The notes under the pieces are model-generated. The model worked only from the letters and a program-made list of their open reading frames with translations, was not told the DNA's origin and ran no database searches. A program made the position numbers and the translations under genes. A stretch of 64,000 nucleotides of DNA, taken from assembly GCF_900155965.1 (NCBI RefSeq), contig NZ_FTMG01000010.1, forward strand, positions 62,001 through 126,000, written 5' to 3'. This document shows, piece after piece, positions 7,952 through 16,053 of the stretch. Positions within the stretch are counted from its first letter, which is position 1. Each line of letters opens with the position of its first letter. The DNA comes from Mucilaginibacter lappiensis. GTDB taxonomy: Bacteria > Bacteroidota > Bacteroidia > Sphingobacteriales > Sphingobacteriaceae.

Positions 7952-8392
7952 ATGGGAATTACCGAAAAAAGAATCCCTATTGTATTAAAGAAGTTTGGTT
8001 CGAGTAAAAGCGAAGGTCTTTATACAAAAATTATAACAGATAAAAATAGGCATGATTATAAAGAGTTGTTACATTACCTCGAAACAGATGAAATACCGCT
8101 GATTGTTTGCCGGTTCGACCCTTCAAACGGGACCTTGTTAACCACCAAACGTGTTCTTTCGATGAATTCGGAAGATTTGCGAATGATGAATCTCGCGGAA
8201 CTCGTTTATAGTAATTTGGATATGCCGGGTGAAAGAGCGAGTGGCTCCAAAACACTGGCAGATTTTACTGAAATTATCTTGAGAGATGTAAACAATAAAA
8301 CTTTCAGACTCACCATAGAAAAAGGCTATCCTTTTGGAGGATTTCTACAGGTACTAACCTCTATTCAAGGTTATTTCCCGAAAGGAAAATAA
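7952..8392 (+). CDS. Hypothetical cytoplasmic protein
   Basis: A 146-residue soluble protein without signal peptide or membrane segment. Its sequence is well mixed and protein-like (for example SNGTLLTTKRVLSMNSEDLRMMNLAELVY and ITEKRIPIVLKKFG), with alternating strands that would suit a small beta-rich fold. I do not recognise the family. The ATG at 7952 follows an A-rich tract, common for translation starts in this phylum. The gene stands alone between the tRNA terminator and a REP-like palindrome just past its stop. Confidence 0.7.
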   Translation: MGITEKRIPIVLKKFGSSKSEGLYTKIITDKNRHDYKELLHYLETDEIPLIVCRFDPSNGTLLTTKRVLSMNSEDLRMMNLAELVYSNLDMPGERASGSKTLADFTEIILRDVNNKTFRLTIEKGYPFGGFLQVLTSIQGYFPKGK

Positions 8393-8408
8393 AGCTTGGC
8401 GGGTTTTC

Positions 8409-8445
8409 GTCCCCTCAGGGTCTCCCGAAAGGAACCTGAGGGGGC
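8409..8445. repeat. REP-like palindrome, copy 1
   Basis: CCCCTCAGG (8411-8419) pairs with CCTGAGGGG (8435-8443) around TCTCCCGAAAGGAA. Close relatives lie at 9355-9392 and 12152-12188 and degenerate ones near 21338 and 35530. It sits 17 bp beyond a stop codon and has no T-run, so it is a dispersed repeat more than an obvious terminator. Confidence 0.65.
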
Positions 8446-8513
8446 TTATAAATAGCAATGCCGTAACGGATAAGTCAGGTGAATTTTTAACTTAGTTTAA
8501 TTGAAATTTATAC

Positions 8514-8852
8514 ATGGATAAGATTTTATCATATAATAAAGGTGTAATGTTTCTACTTGAAATATGTACAATTGTTTCATTGGTATATTGGGGCTTTCAC
8601 AATCACAGGTCCATTATATTATCCTATTTGCTTGGGATCGGAACACCTTTATTAGCGGCAGGAATATGGAGTGTGTTAGCTGCTCCGCTTTCGGCACACC
8701 GGTTACCGATGCCATACCGGGAGATATTTTCAATAATATTTTTCTGGGGGTCAGCTATACTTTTATACCAATCAGGAGTTAAAATATATGCTATTGTATT
8801 TATGATTATTTCGTTGCTTTCGGTTATTGTAGCATCTTGTCTTGAAACATAA
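8514..8852 (+). CDS. YrdB/DUF2568-like small membrane protein
   Basis: A 112-residue integral membrane protein with four predicted TM helices (about residues 10-28, 34-55, 68-86 and 89-108). The patterns GVMFLLEICTIVSLVYWGF and LGIGTPLLAAGIWSVLAAPLSAHRLPMPYRE match the DUF2568 family, whose members have the conserved W/APxSxRRL-like loop between helices 2 and 3. Function of the family is unknown. Neighbours are unrelated small genes, so context does not help. Confidence 0.8.
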   Translation: MDKILSYNKGVMFLLEICTIVSLVYWGFHNHRSIILSYLLGIGTPLLAAGIWSVLAAPLSAHRLPMPYREIFSIIFFWGSAILLYQSGVKIYAIVFMIISLLSVIVASCLET

Positions 8853-9025
8853 AAGACCTGACATGTAAGTACTGGTAAAATAGCTGTATAATAAAAACAC
8901 AAAATATACGGTAGGGGGCCTTGTGCCATGTATAGGTAGGATTAATTGAAAATTAGATAATTTATTGATCTAATTGGCTCATAAAGTTTAGGGATCTGAT
9001 TATATTTAGCTTAAAACAATATCCT

Positions 9026-9289
9026 ATGGAATCGAAGTTATTTTCATATAAGGCAGAAGGTATCGTGCTCGAAGCGCTTAATGATCAAATTAAGGTCAGC
9101 CCGGTATTTGACCGTAAAGAGCTAGTTGAAAAAATTAAAGAAGCTCTGAAAGCAGACGGTTTTAAACCTGATGAACACAGCCTGCAATTTAAAATAGAAG
9201 AAGGCCAGTTATTTGTACAAGGCATAGCCGTTAAACAACAGGAAAGCCGCTCTATCGGATTTATGAATCAAAGCGTGAATGCTGGGTAA
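9026..9289 (+). CDS. Small hypothetical protein
   Basis: An 87-residue soluble protein (MESKLFSYKAEGIVLEALND...), acidic and lysine-rich with a likely beta-alpha-beta plan: strand GIVLEAL, helix RKELVEKIKEALKADG and strands LQFKIEEGQLFVQGIAV. It has no signal peptide and I know no family. Codon use and the balanced composition favour a real gene, but it is short and has no conserved neighbour. A REP-like palindrome lies downstream. Confidence 0.6.
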   Translation: MESKLFSYKAEGIVLEALNDQIKVSPVFDRKELVEKIKEALKADGFKPDEHSLQFKIEEGQLFVQGIAVKQQESRSIGFMNQSVNAG

Positions 9290-9354
9290 CTATAAAAATA
9301 AAGGGCCCGGCAGTTTGCAATCGGCCCACAATTAAATTTGCATCTGTCACCTCC

Positions 9355-9392
9355 GTCCCCTCTGAGTCTTCTGAAGGGGACCTTGAGGGGCC
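9355..9392. repeat. REP-like palindrome, copy 2 (degenerate)
   Basis: GTCCCCTCTGAG ... CTTGAGGGGCC, clearly related to copy 1 at 8409-8445 (same arms, inner CTGAAGGGG in place of CCGAAAGG). It lies between the convergent ends of the 87-residue gene and the GlxA-type regulator. Confidence 0.55.
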
Positions 9393-9449
9393 TGTGAACA
9401 GCCTGTAACTCTTGGTTCTCTGCGAGAGGTCCTTATCGGACATTATATA

Positions 9450-10430
9450 TCATTTCTCCACTACCACTTTACTATACTTATTTCTGTATTCAATGGGCGT
9501 AATTCCCGTAACCCTTTTGAATATATCCCGGAATGCTTTCATATCGCTATAGCCAACATCAAACATCACTTCCGATACATTTTTTCTGGAGCTTTCAAAA
9601 CTACGTTTGGCGGCTTCAATTCTTACTCTTTGCATATATTCAACAGGCGTATTATTGGTAGCTAGTTTAAACCTTCTTTCAAAGCTCCTTTGACTAATGT
9701 CTACTTTATCTGCCAGGCTATTAATAGTTAGCTTATCCTGATAGCTTTTTTCGATGTAGTTTTGTGTTTGCAAGATCTCCTTATCATTGTGATCTTTTTG
9801 TCCGGTAAAGATTGTAAAAGCGCTCTGACTATTTCGATCTATATCTATTGCAAAATATTTAGCGGCTAAAATAGCGGTATTTCGATCGGTGTATTTTTCT
9901 AATAAATAAAGCAGCAAGTTCCATAACGAGTTTGCACCACCACTCGAATAAATTTTACCTTCATCAGTAATAACAGCGCCATCTACAATTTCTACTTCCG
10001 GATACATCTCCCGGAATTGATTAAAATAGGCCCAGTGTGTAGAACATTTTTTTCCATTTACCAAGCCGGTTTTTCCTAACAAAAAAGCACCATTACATAA
10101 ACTTGCAACTTCACTACCATTGCCGTACATTTTTTTTATCCAGGGAATTGCATGCTCATTTGCTTTTATGGCCTCGTTGATATCGCCAAAAACGGCAGGT
10201 ATGATGATCAGGTCAGTTTCCTTAATGTCTTTTATTTGCCGGTCTATTTTTACGGAGTATTCTCCGTCGTTGGTAGCTATGTAATCTTTTAAGCCAACAT
10301 ACTCCACATCAAATAAAGAATTTTTATCAAATGCTTTTAAAAAATCATTGGCTGTTTTAAATAAACGGTAGGCTGGGGTTACAGCCTCAATAGCTGCATT
10401 TTCGGGCACATAAACAGACACTTTTTTCAT
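9450..10430 (-). CDS. GlxA-type transcriptional regulator (DJ-1/PfpI-like plus AraC HTH)
   Basis: A 326-residue cytoplasmic regulator with two parts. Residues about 1-175 form a DJ-1/PfpI-like glutamine-amidotransferase fold (TDLIIIPAVFGD, then EVASLCNGAFLLGKTGL with the elbow Cys112) that probably binds a ligand without catalysis. Residues about 215-322 are an AraC-type double helix-turn-helix (INSLADKVDISQRSFERRFK and VSEVMFDVGYSDMKAFRDIFKRVTGITPIEYR). The gene is transcribed away from the alpha/beta hydrolase across 147 bp, the classic setting for an activator of the divergent gene. The start MKKVSVYVPE is typical of the family. Confidence 0.92.
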   Translation of the reverse strand: MKKVSVYVPENAAIEAVTPAYRLFKTANDFLKAFDKNSLFDVEYVGLKDYIATNDGEYSVKIDRQIKDIKETDLIIIPAVFGDINEAIKANEHAIPWIKKMYGNGSEVASLCNGAFLLGKTGLVNGKKCSTHWAYFNQFREMYPEVEIVDGAVITDEGKIYSSGGANSLWNLLLYLLEKYTDRNTAILAAKYFAIDIDRNSQSAFTIFTGQKDHNDKEILQTQNYIEKSYQDKLTINSLADKVDISQRSFERRFKLATNNTPVEYMQRVRIEAAKRSFESSRKNVSEVMFDVGYSDMKAFRDIFKRVTGITPIEYRNKYSKVVVEK

Positions 10431-10577
10431 TATCGAATTTCCTTTTTATAAAGATAAATATGTTTTGGCGGAATTCACCCTCTAAGTTGTCGTTTTCGCA
10501 CTGTGTTAAACCCCGAAGTAAATTCCAACTTTGTATTGTTAATAAATTTTAAACTAAACTAAATTTTAATATTCATC

Positions 10578-11453
10578 ATGAAAAATTTACTCAAAACACT
10601 TAATCCTCTTAAATTAATACTGTTAATGGCCATCATTATGTTTGCAGCAGCTCAATCTAACGGGCAACAAATCAAGCCTTCCGGTAGTGGTTACATACCC
10701 GTTAATGGCATTAAAGTTTATTACGAAGTATATGGTGAGGGTAAACCTATCGTTTTACTGCACGGTGCTTTTATGACCATTGAGGGGAATTGGGGGCAAT
10801 TAATACCCGAATTGTCAAAAACAAGAAAGGTAATTGCCATTGAAATGCAGGGACACGGGCACACACCATTTTCGGACAGAAAATTAGACTTAGCTACCCT
10901 GGCAAGTGATGTGGATGGAGTAATGAATTACTTAAAAGTTGACAGCGCCGATGTTGTAGGGTATAGCATGGGGGGCTCTGTTGCTTACCAGTTGATCATA
11001 CAAAGCCCTAAACGGGTCAAAAAATTAGTGATCATTTCGTCTACCTATAAAAGCAGTGGTTGGCTGCCTCAAATAGCCAATGCGTTTAAAAATATGAAAC
11101 CCGAAATGTTTGCGAATAGTCCTATGAAAACGGCATATGATGCAGTAGCACCCGACAAAACAAAATGGACAATGTTTATGGGACAGATGCTTGCTTTTGT
11201 TGGGCAGACATTTGACATGGGGGACAGTAATATTGCGAAAATTACTTCGCCAGTATTGATCATCTCTGGCGATAATGATGGTCTGGATAAAATTGAATTA
11301 GCAAAAACCTATCAATTACTGGGTGGTGGTGTCTCTGCCGATTTAGGACCGATGCCCAAGTCGCATTTGGCTATTGTTCCTTCGCAGAGCCATGTTGGCC
11401 TAATGACGCAGACGAAAACCATATTAGGCTATCTGGATGGCTTTTTAAAGTAA
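10578..11453 (+). CDS. Exported alpha/beta hydrolase
   Basis: A 291-residue alpha/beta hydrolase with an N-terminal hydrophobic export segment (LKLILLMAIIMFAAAQSNGQ). The fold is marked by the oxyanion motif LLHGAF, the nucleophile elbow VGYSMGGS (Ser130) and the C-terminal histidine in PSQSHVGLM. The acid is probably the aspartate in ISGDNDGLD. Relatives include esterases and haloperoxidase-like hydrolases; the substrate cannot be read from sequence. It is divergent from the GlxA-type regulator and 86 bp upstream of the reductase-like gene on the same strand, so the three probably form one small inducible module. Confidence 0.88.
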   Translation: MKNLLKTLNPLKLILLMAIIMFAAAQSNGQQIKPSGSGYIPVNGIKVYYEVYGEGKPIVLLHGAFMTIEGNWGQLIPELSKTRKVIAIEMQGHGHTPFSDRKLDLATLASDVDGVMNYLKVDSADVVGYSMGGSVAYQLIIQSPKRVKKLVIISSTYKSSGWLPQIANAFKNMKPEMFANSPMKTAYDAVAPDKTKWTMFMGQMLAFVGQTFDMGDSNIAKITSPVLIISGDNDGLDKIELAKTYQLLGGGVSADLGPMPKSHLAIVPSQSHVGLMTQTKTILGYLDGFLK

Positions 11454-11491
11454 GCATAATCGTATTTGGTATTAAAAAGATGCTCGATAAA

Positions 11492-11499
11492 TATTTTTG
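11492..11499 (+). promoter_or_regulatory. Possible promoter of the reductase-like gene
   Basis: TATTTTTG is an exact -7 match 40 bp before the ATG at 11540. A TTTG lies upstream but 23 bp away, longer than the usual spacing, so an independent promoter is uncertain and read-through from the hydrolase gene is also possible. Confidence 0.35.
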
Positions 11500-11539
11500 A
11501 ACTATTGAATAAAAAATTAACAATTTCAATTAAACTAAC

Positions 11540-12133
11540 ATGAGAAAGATAATCGTTTTAACATTTATTACATTAGATGGAGTAATGCAGGCACCAGGCG
11601 GACCTGAGGAAGATACATCAGGTGGCTTTCAATATGGCGGTTGGTCCGCATCTTATGGTGACGAGGTTTTTAATAAGGTGTTACAAAAGCAGATGGAACC
11701 TGCGGATATTCTTCTGGGCAGAAAAACATTTGAGATTTTTGCTAATTTCTGGCCCGAACATGCGGAACACTGGCCGGGCATTAATGATGTCACGAAATAC
11801 GTGATGTCCAACACCATGAAAGAGTCTGGTTGGGAAAACTCGGTGTTCCTTACAAGTGTGGCAGATATCCAAAAACTCAAAAATTCAGATGGGGCCGACA
11901 TCAAAGTTTGGGGTAGCAGTGAGCTCGTTCAGCTATTACTGAAGCATGATTTAGCTGACGAACTCTGGCTCAAAATTTACCCGGTGCTTCTTGGCAAAGG
12001 AAAAAAGTTGTTTGACAACGAAGTGGTTCCGGCAGCATTTAAATTAACAGAGGGCTTTGTTACACCAAGTGGTGTTATTGTAGCGAATTACGCGCGAAGT
12101 GGAAATGTTAAAACAGGTACTATTGGCGCTTAA
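11540..12133 (+). CDS. Dihydrofolate reductase family protein (RibD C-terminal domain)
   Basis: A 197-residue single-domain protein of the RibD_C/YwjB-YyaP superfamily. The N-terminal MRKIIVLTFITLDGVMQAPGGPEEDTSGG, the mid block DILLGRKTFEIFANFWPEH and the late AFKLTEGFVTPSGVIVANY are the usual landmarks, giving an NADPH-binding reductase fold. Such stand-alone proteins are common in soil bacteria; most lack a known substrate, and a role in true folate metabolism is unlikely. It probably shares regulation with the hydrolase gene upstream. Confidence 0.9.
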   Translation: MRKIIVLTFITLDGVMQAPGGPEEDTSGGFQYGGWSASYGDEVFNKVLQKQMEPADILLGRKTFEIFANFWPEHAEHWPGINDVTKYVMSNTMKESGWENSVFLTSVADIQKLKNSDGADIKVWGSSELVQLLLKHDLADELWLKIYPVLLGKGKKLFDNEVVPAAFKLTEGFVTPSGVIVANYARSGNVKTGTIGA

Positions 12134-12919
12134 GAACATGTAATAATTTTTGTCCCCTCAGGGGCTCCTAAAAGAGCTCCTGAGGTTGCCGGTAGGCAAT
12201 CATCTATAACTCTCCTTTGCAAGAGACCGCTTGACGCTTGATGCGTATCCCCTTTTTATTTTTTTTGCCTGTTTATTATCCTTACCTACTCTTCTATATC
12301 ATAAATCGGCTAAGATTTCAGATGTATTTCTGAATACGCAAGATGATATGTTTAAAAAAAGATTGTTTATCTCGAAAAAGGCAAACCAGTTAAATTTATA
12401 TTTAATAAAAAATTAATTATATATCATTATAGATTAAAATTATTAAAATTTGATAAGAAAAAGTTATTTTTTATAAAAAAAATTATACTTAACTATGAAA
12501 TTTTATATAAATTTTATAATTTACTAAAAAATTTATAATTAGAATCTGTTGATTTGAGTAAATTTTAGTTTTTAATTAGTTATAATGAGGTATTCTGTAT
12601 TAAATGCTTCTATTTGTTGATTATAGCTAATTCTTATTGATTATATTATCACCATGATATCTTATCTGTCATATCAATTGCCATTTCCTGCTATCTGTAA
12701 CAGCCACACGTCCTGTTTTAAGGAACCTCATTGCTGTTTTGGCTATATCGAATCCCATAAATACACTTTTAAAGATCTTTAATTCACTTGTCCCATTAAT
12801 CCTGTAACCCCCCCCCTCCGCAACATGAAATAATCATCAGCAAGATTCAAATCTGATCAGATCAGCGTTGTCTCAAATCCCTAGACAATTAATTATTAAC
12901 TATTAACGACAATTTAACG
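12134..12919. other. Long AT-rich upstream region of SusC/SusD pair 1
   Basis: A 786-bp gap. It holds a REP-like palindrome (12152-12188), an extremely AT-rich block (about 12400-12600), a run of nine C (12808-12816) and the palindrome TCTGATCAGA (12852-12861) about 60 bp before the SusC start. I find no exact TAnnTTTG promoter. The 61-codon reading frame inside (12231-12416) starts at TTG and has poor composition, so I do not call it a gene. Confidence 0.6.
12152..12188. repeat. REP-like palindrome, copy 3
   Basis: CCTCAGGGGCTC pairs with GAGCTCCTGAGG around CTAAAA; arms match copies at 8409 and 9355. It lies 18 bp past the stop of the reductase-like gene, again directly downstream of a gene. 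Confidence 0.6.
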
Positions 12920-15900
12920 ATGAATCAAAAAATACTATACTTAGTATGGGTTATTGTATTGGTATGCACTCAAGCGTACGCGCAAACCCGCAAAATAACA
13001 GGCCATGTTACAGATACCAGTGATGGCAGCCCACTTCCGGGTGTGTCTGTTTCTATCAAAGGCACTACTATAGGTACCCAAACGGATGGCAATGGCGATT
13101 TCAGCATTAATGTACCTGCCGGAAAACAAAGCTTAACTTTTAATTTCATAGGGTATACTCCACAAACGGTTACCATAACCTCAAATAAACTTTCGGTCTC
13201 TCTGAGCGCTACGGCGAGCCAGCTATCTGAAGTGGTGATATCCGGTTATTCCAGAATAAGCAAAAAAGATTATACCGGTTCTGCAGTTAAGGTCACCTCA
13301 GCACAAATTGCCAATAAGCCGGTTCAAAGTTTTGACCAGGCACTGGCCGGTCAGGCCGCAGGTGTGAACATTATACAGCCAAACGGGGTATTGAATAATC
13401 CGCCGGTGTTCAGGATCAGGGGTTTCAACTCTATATCTTTGAGTTCATACCCTTTAATTATTGTTGATGGTGTCCCGGTATTTACTGGCAGTACCGGCAA
13501 CAGCGCTTCTAACAATCCACTGGGAGACATTAACCCGAACGATATAGAATCAGTTGACATCTTAAAAGACGCTTCGGCTACGGCCATCTACGGATCAAGG
13601 GCTGCCAATGGAGTTGTGGTGATTACTACTAAAAAAGGAAAACTTGGTAAAACCCAGGTTAACTACGATGGTTGGGTAGGTATTAATAAAGCATTTAACT
13701 TACCTAAGCTGCTAAATGCCGATCAGTATGTAGAGTTGAAGAACGAAGCCCGTGCCAACGCAGGCCTGGCTCCGGGCTTTGCTATTCAAAAGGATGCCAA
13801 TGGTAATGAAATTAATACAGACTGGTATAAAATTGTTTACCAGACCGGTTTATCGCATAATCATAACATGAACGTTTCGGGCGCTACAGAAAAGACATCC
13901 TATTTTGTGTCTACCGGCTACAGCAACCAGGAGAGCTTTATCAAAACTAATTCATTTGAACGAAAGATATTCCGCGGGAATTTGGATCATCATTTGTCGA
14001 AGGCTATTACTATAGGTACTAATTTTAGTTACAGCAGCACCCTCAATAAGGGGCCCAACAGCGGGTCGTTACCAGGACAGGCTTATAATACCGGCGGACT
14101 GGCCCGTTTACCTTTAGTATTAAACCCTAATGTGGCTCCCCGCAATCCCGATGGTTCTTATAACATCACCAGCACCGGAACCCTGGGTTTAGGCGCTAAT
14201 ACCATTGCCAATAACTATCCTAATGCACTGGTACTACTTGATTTGGATAAGTATACGTCAAGTAATACCAACGTGATTGGTAATCTGTATGGCGAATGGC
14301 AACTGGTTACCGGGCTGAAATTTAAAACCCAGTATAGTATCAACAAACTCAATACCGCCAATACCTCGTTCCAAAACCCGATAGCTGGCGACGGACAAAG
14401 CTCAAACGGGCTGGCTTTGAATACCTTTCAGGAGTATAACCGCAGGGATTGGACTAACACCTTGAACTACATTGTAGATTTAGGAAAAAATCATATCAAT
14501 GCCCTGGCTGGTTATGAAGAATATCACACCACCAATTTGGGTACTGGAACGCAACGAACCAACTTAGGCGATTCGTACTTCAATAATTTCCAGGGAAATT
14601 TCCTGAATGTTTTAAGTGATGCCACAACCGGGAACTTTCAGTCTGAAAACGGTTTCAGGTCTTTCTTTGGAACGGCAAATTATGACTTTGATAAAAAGTA
14701 TCTGCTAAGCGGAACCTTCAGACGTGACGGGTTTTCCGGTTTATCGGCCAATAATAAGTATGGTAATTTTGGTGGGGGTTCTATTGGTTGGAACATAGCT
14801 GAGGAAGGCTTCTTTAAAAGTTCAAAGCTGGGCCGGATCTTCGAAGATCTTAAACTGAAAGGAAGTTACGGTGTAGTAGGTAATGTGGGCGTTGGCGACT
14901 TTGCCTCTTTATCGTTGTATAACTCAGGCTTGTATGGCGGCGCGGCAACGGTTTATTTTAACCAGGCCGGTAACTCTAATCTGAAATGGGAAACCAGTAA
15001 AAAATCAGACGTAGGCCTTAGCTTTGGCTTATTTAAAGGACGCATACAGGCGGAGCTTGATTACTATAATAACAGTATCAACAACCTGATCTTGAATGCG
15101 CCTCAATCACCATCAAGAGGTATACCCGGCAATACCATTGCGGCCAACGTAGGCTCCATGTACAACCGTGGCTTTGAGTTGAATATTACTTCAAGAAATA
15201 TCGTTAAAACCAACTTCAGCTGGACCACCAATTTTAATATCAGTACGCTCAGTAACAAGGTTACAGCACTGGCGCAGGGCAATTCAGATATTTACGGTGT
15301 AACCTCAAGCCTGGAAACCGCAAGTGTTACCCGGGTAGGGTATACGTTGGGATCTATTTTTGTGGTTCCTGTAGATGGTGTAAACCCGGCCAACGGTCAG
15401 CGTATATTTATAAATCGCTTTGGTAAGCAGGTGCAATATAACCAGGTTGGCACGCCATCTAAATGGACCTATCTTGATGGTACGGCTGCTCCGGCTATTG
15501 ACGGCACACTGGATGGCCGCATTGTGGGCAGATCTATCCCTACCTATTATGGTGGCTTAAATAATACTGTTGCTTACAAAAACTTTGATTTAAACATTGG
15601 TATTACTTTTTCGGGAGGAAATAAAATATATAACGGAACACAGGCTACACTCCGCGATCAGCGATTCTGGAACAATGAAACCGGGATATTAAGACGCTGG
15701 ACAACCCCGGGTCAAGTTACCGATATTCCTAAAGTAGTTTACGGCGATAACTATTCCAACGGGTCGGCCATACCCAATTCTTCCAATGTTCAAAACGGCG
15801 CTTACGCAAAACTCAAAAACGTGGCACTGGGATATAAATTCCCGTCGCGGTTGGTTAATGGAGCGGGCATTTCTTCATTGCGGATATATGTACAGGCTAC

Positions 15901-16042
15901 AAATCTGGCTGTAGTTACTGGTTACAAAGGCTCAGACCCTGAAGTTTCATCCAACGGTAACTCCAACCTGGCACCGGGTATCGACCGTAATACCGTGCCT
16001 TCCAGCAGGATATTTACGTTTGGTTTAAATGTAGGATTTTAA
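12920..16042 (+). CDS. SusC/RagA-type TonB-linked outer-membrane transporter (pair 1)
   Basis: A 1040-residue outer-membrane protein with signal peptide (ending AYAQ). A CarboxypepD_reg-like beta-sandwich follows (about 25-105; GHVTDTSDGSPLPGVSVSIKG, FIGYTPQTV), then the plug domain (about 110-240; PLIIVDGVPV, DIESVDILKDASATAIYGSRAANGVVVITTKKGK) and the 22-strand barrel ending in FTFGLNVGF. SusC proteins pair with SusD lipoproteins to take up oligosaccharides or peptides with TonB energy. The partner follows 11 bp later. No sigma/anti-sigma, hybrid two-component or glycosidase gene is directly attached. The nearest glycan enzymes are the GH43 and beta-helix genes further right, so the ligand is unknown. 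Confidence 0.96.
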   Translation: MNQKILYLVWVIVLVCTQAYAQTRKITGHVTDTSDGSPLPGVSVSIKGTTIGTQTDGNGDFSINVPAGKQSLTFNFIGYTPQTVTITSNKLSVSLSATASQLSEVVISGYSRISKKDYTGSAVKVTSAQIANKPVQSFDQALAGQAAGVNIIQPNGVLNNPPVFRIRGFNSISLSSYPLIIVDGVPVFTGSTGNSASNNPLGDINPNDIESVDILKDASATAIYGSRAANGVVVITTKKGKLGKTQVNYDGWVGINKAFNLPKLLNADQYVELKNEARANAGLAPGFAIQKDANGNEINTDWYKIVYQTGLSHNHNMNVSGATEKTSYFVSTGYSNQESFIKTNSFERKIFRGNLDHHLSKAITIGTNFSYSSTLNKGPNSGSLPGQAYNTGGLARLPLVLNPNVAPRNPDGSYNITSTGTLGLGANTIANNYPNALVLLDLDKYTSSNTNVIGNLYGEWQLVTGLKFKTQYSINKLNTANTSFQNPIAGDGQSSNGLALNTFQEYNRRDWTNTLNYIVDLGKNHINALAGYEEYHTTNLGTGTQRTNLGDSYFNNFQGNFLNVLSDATTGNFQSENGFRSFFGTANYDFDKKYLLSGTFRRDGFSGLSANNKYGNFGGGSIGWNIAEEGFFKSSKLGRIFEDLKLKGSYGVVGNVGVGDFASLSLYNSGLYGGAATVYFNQAGNSNLKWETSKKSDVGLSFGLFKGRIQAELDYYNNSINNLILNAPQSPSRGIPGNTIAANVGSMYNRGFELNITSRNIVKTNFSWTTNFNISTLSNKVTALAQGNSDIYGVTSSLETASVTRVGYTLGSIFVVPVDGVNPANGQRIFINRFGKQVQYNQVGTPSKWTYLDGTAAPAIDGTLDGRIVGRSIPTYYGGLNNTVAYKNFDLNIGITFSGGNKIYNGTQATLRDQRFWNNETGILRRWTTPGQVTDIPKVVYGDNYSNGSAIPNSSNVQNGAYAKLKNVALGYKFPSRLVNGAGISSLRIYVQATNLAVVTGYKGSDPEVSSNGNSNLAPGIDRNTVPSSRIFTFGLNVGF

Positions 16043-16053
16043 TTATTACGATC

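Noticed and set aside
12231..12416. 61-codon reading frame upstream of SusC pair 1
   Set aside because: TTG start, no ribosome-binding context and a tail in extremely AT-rich DNA; no sign of selection for coding.
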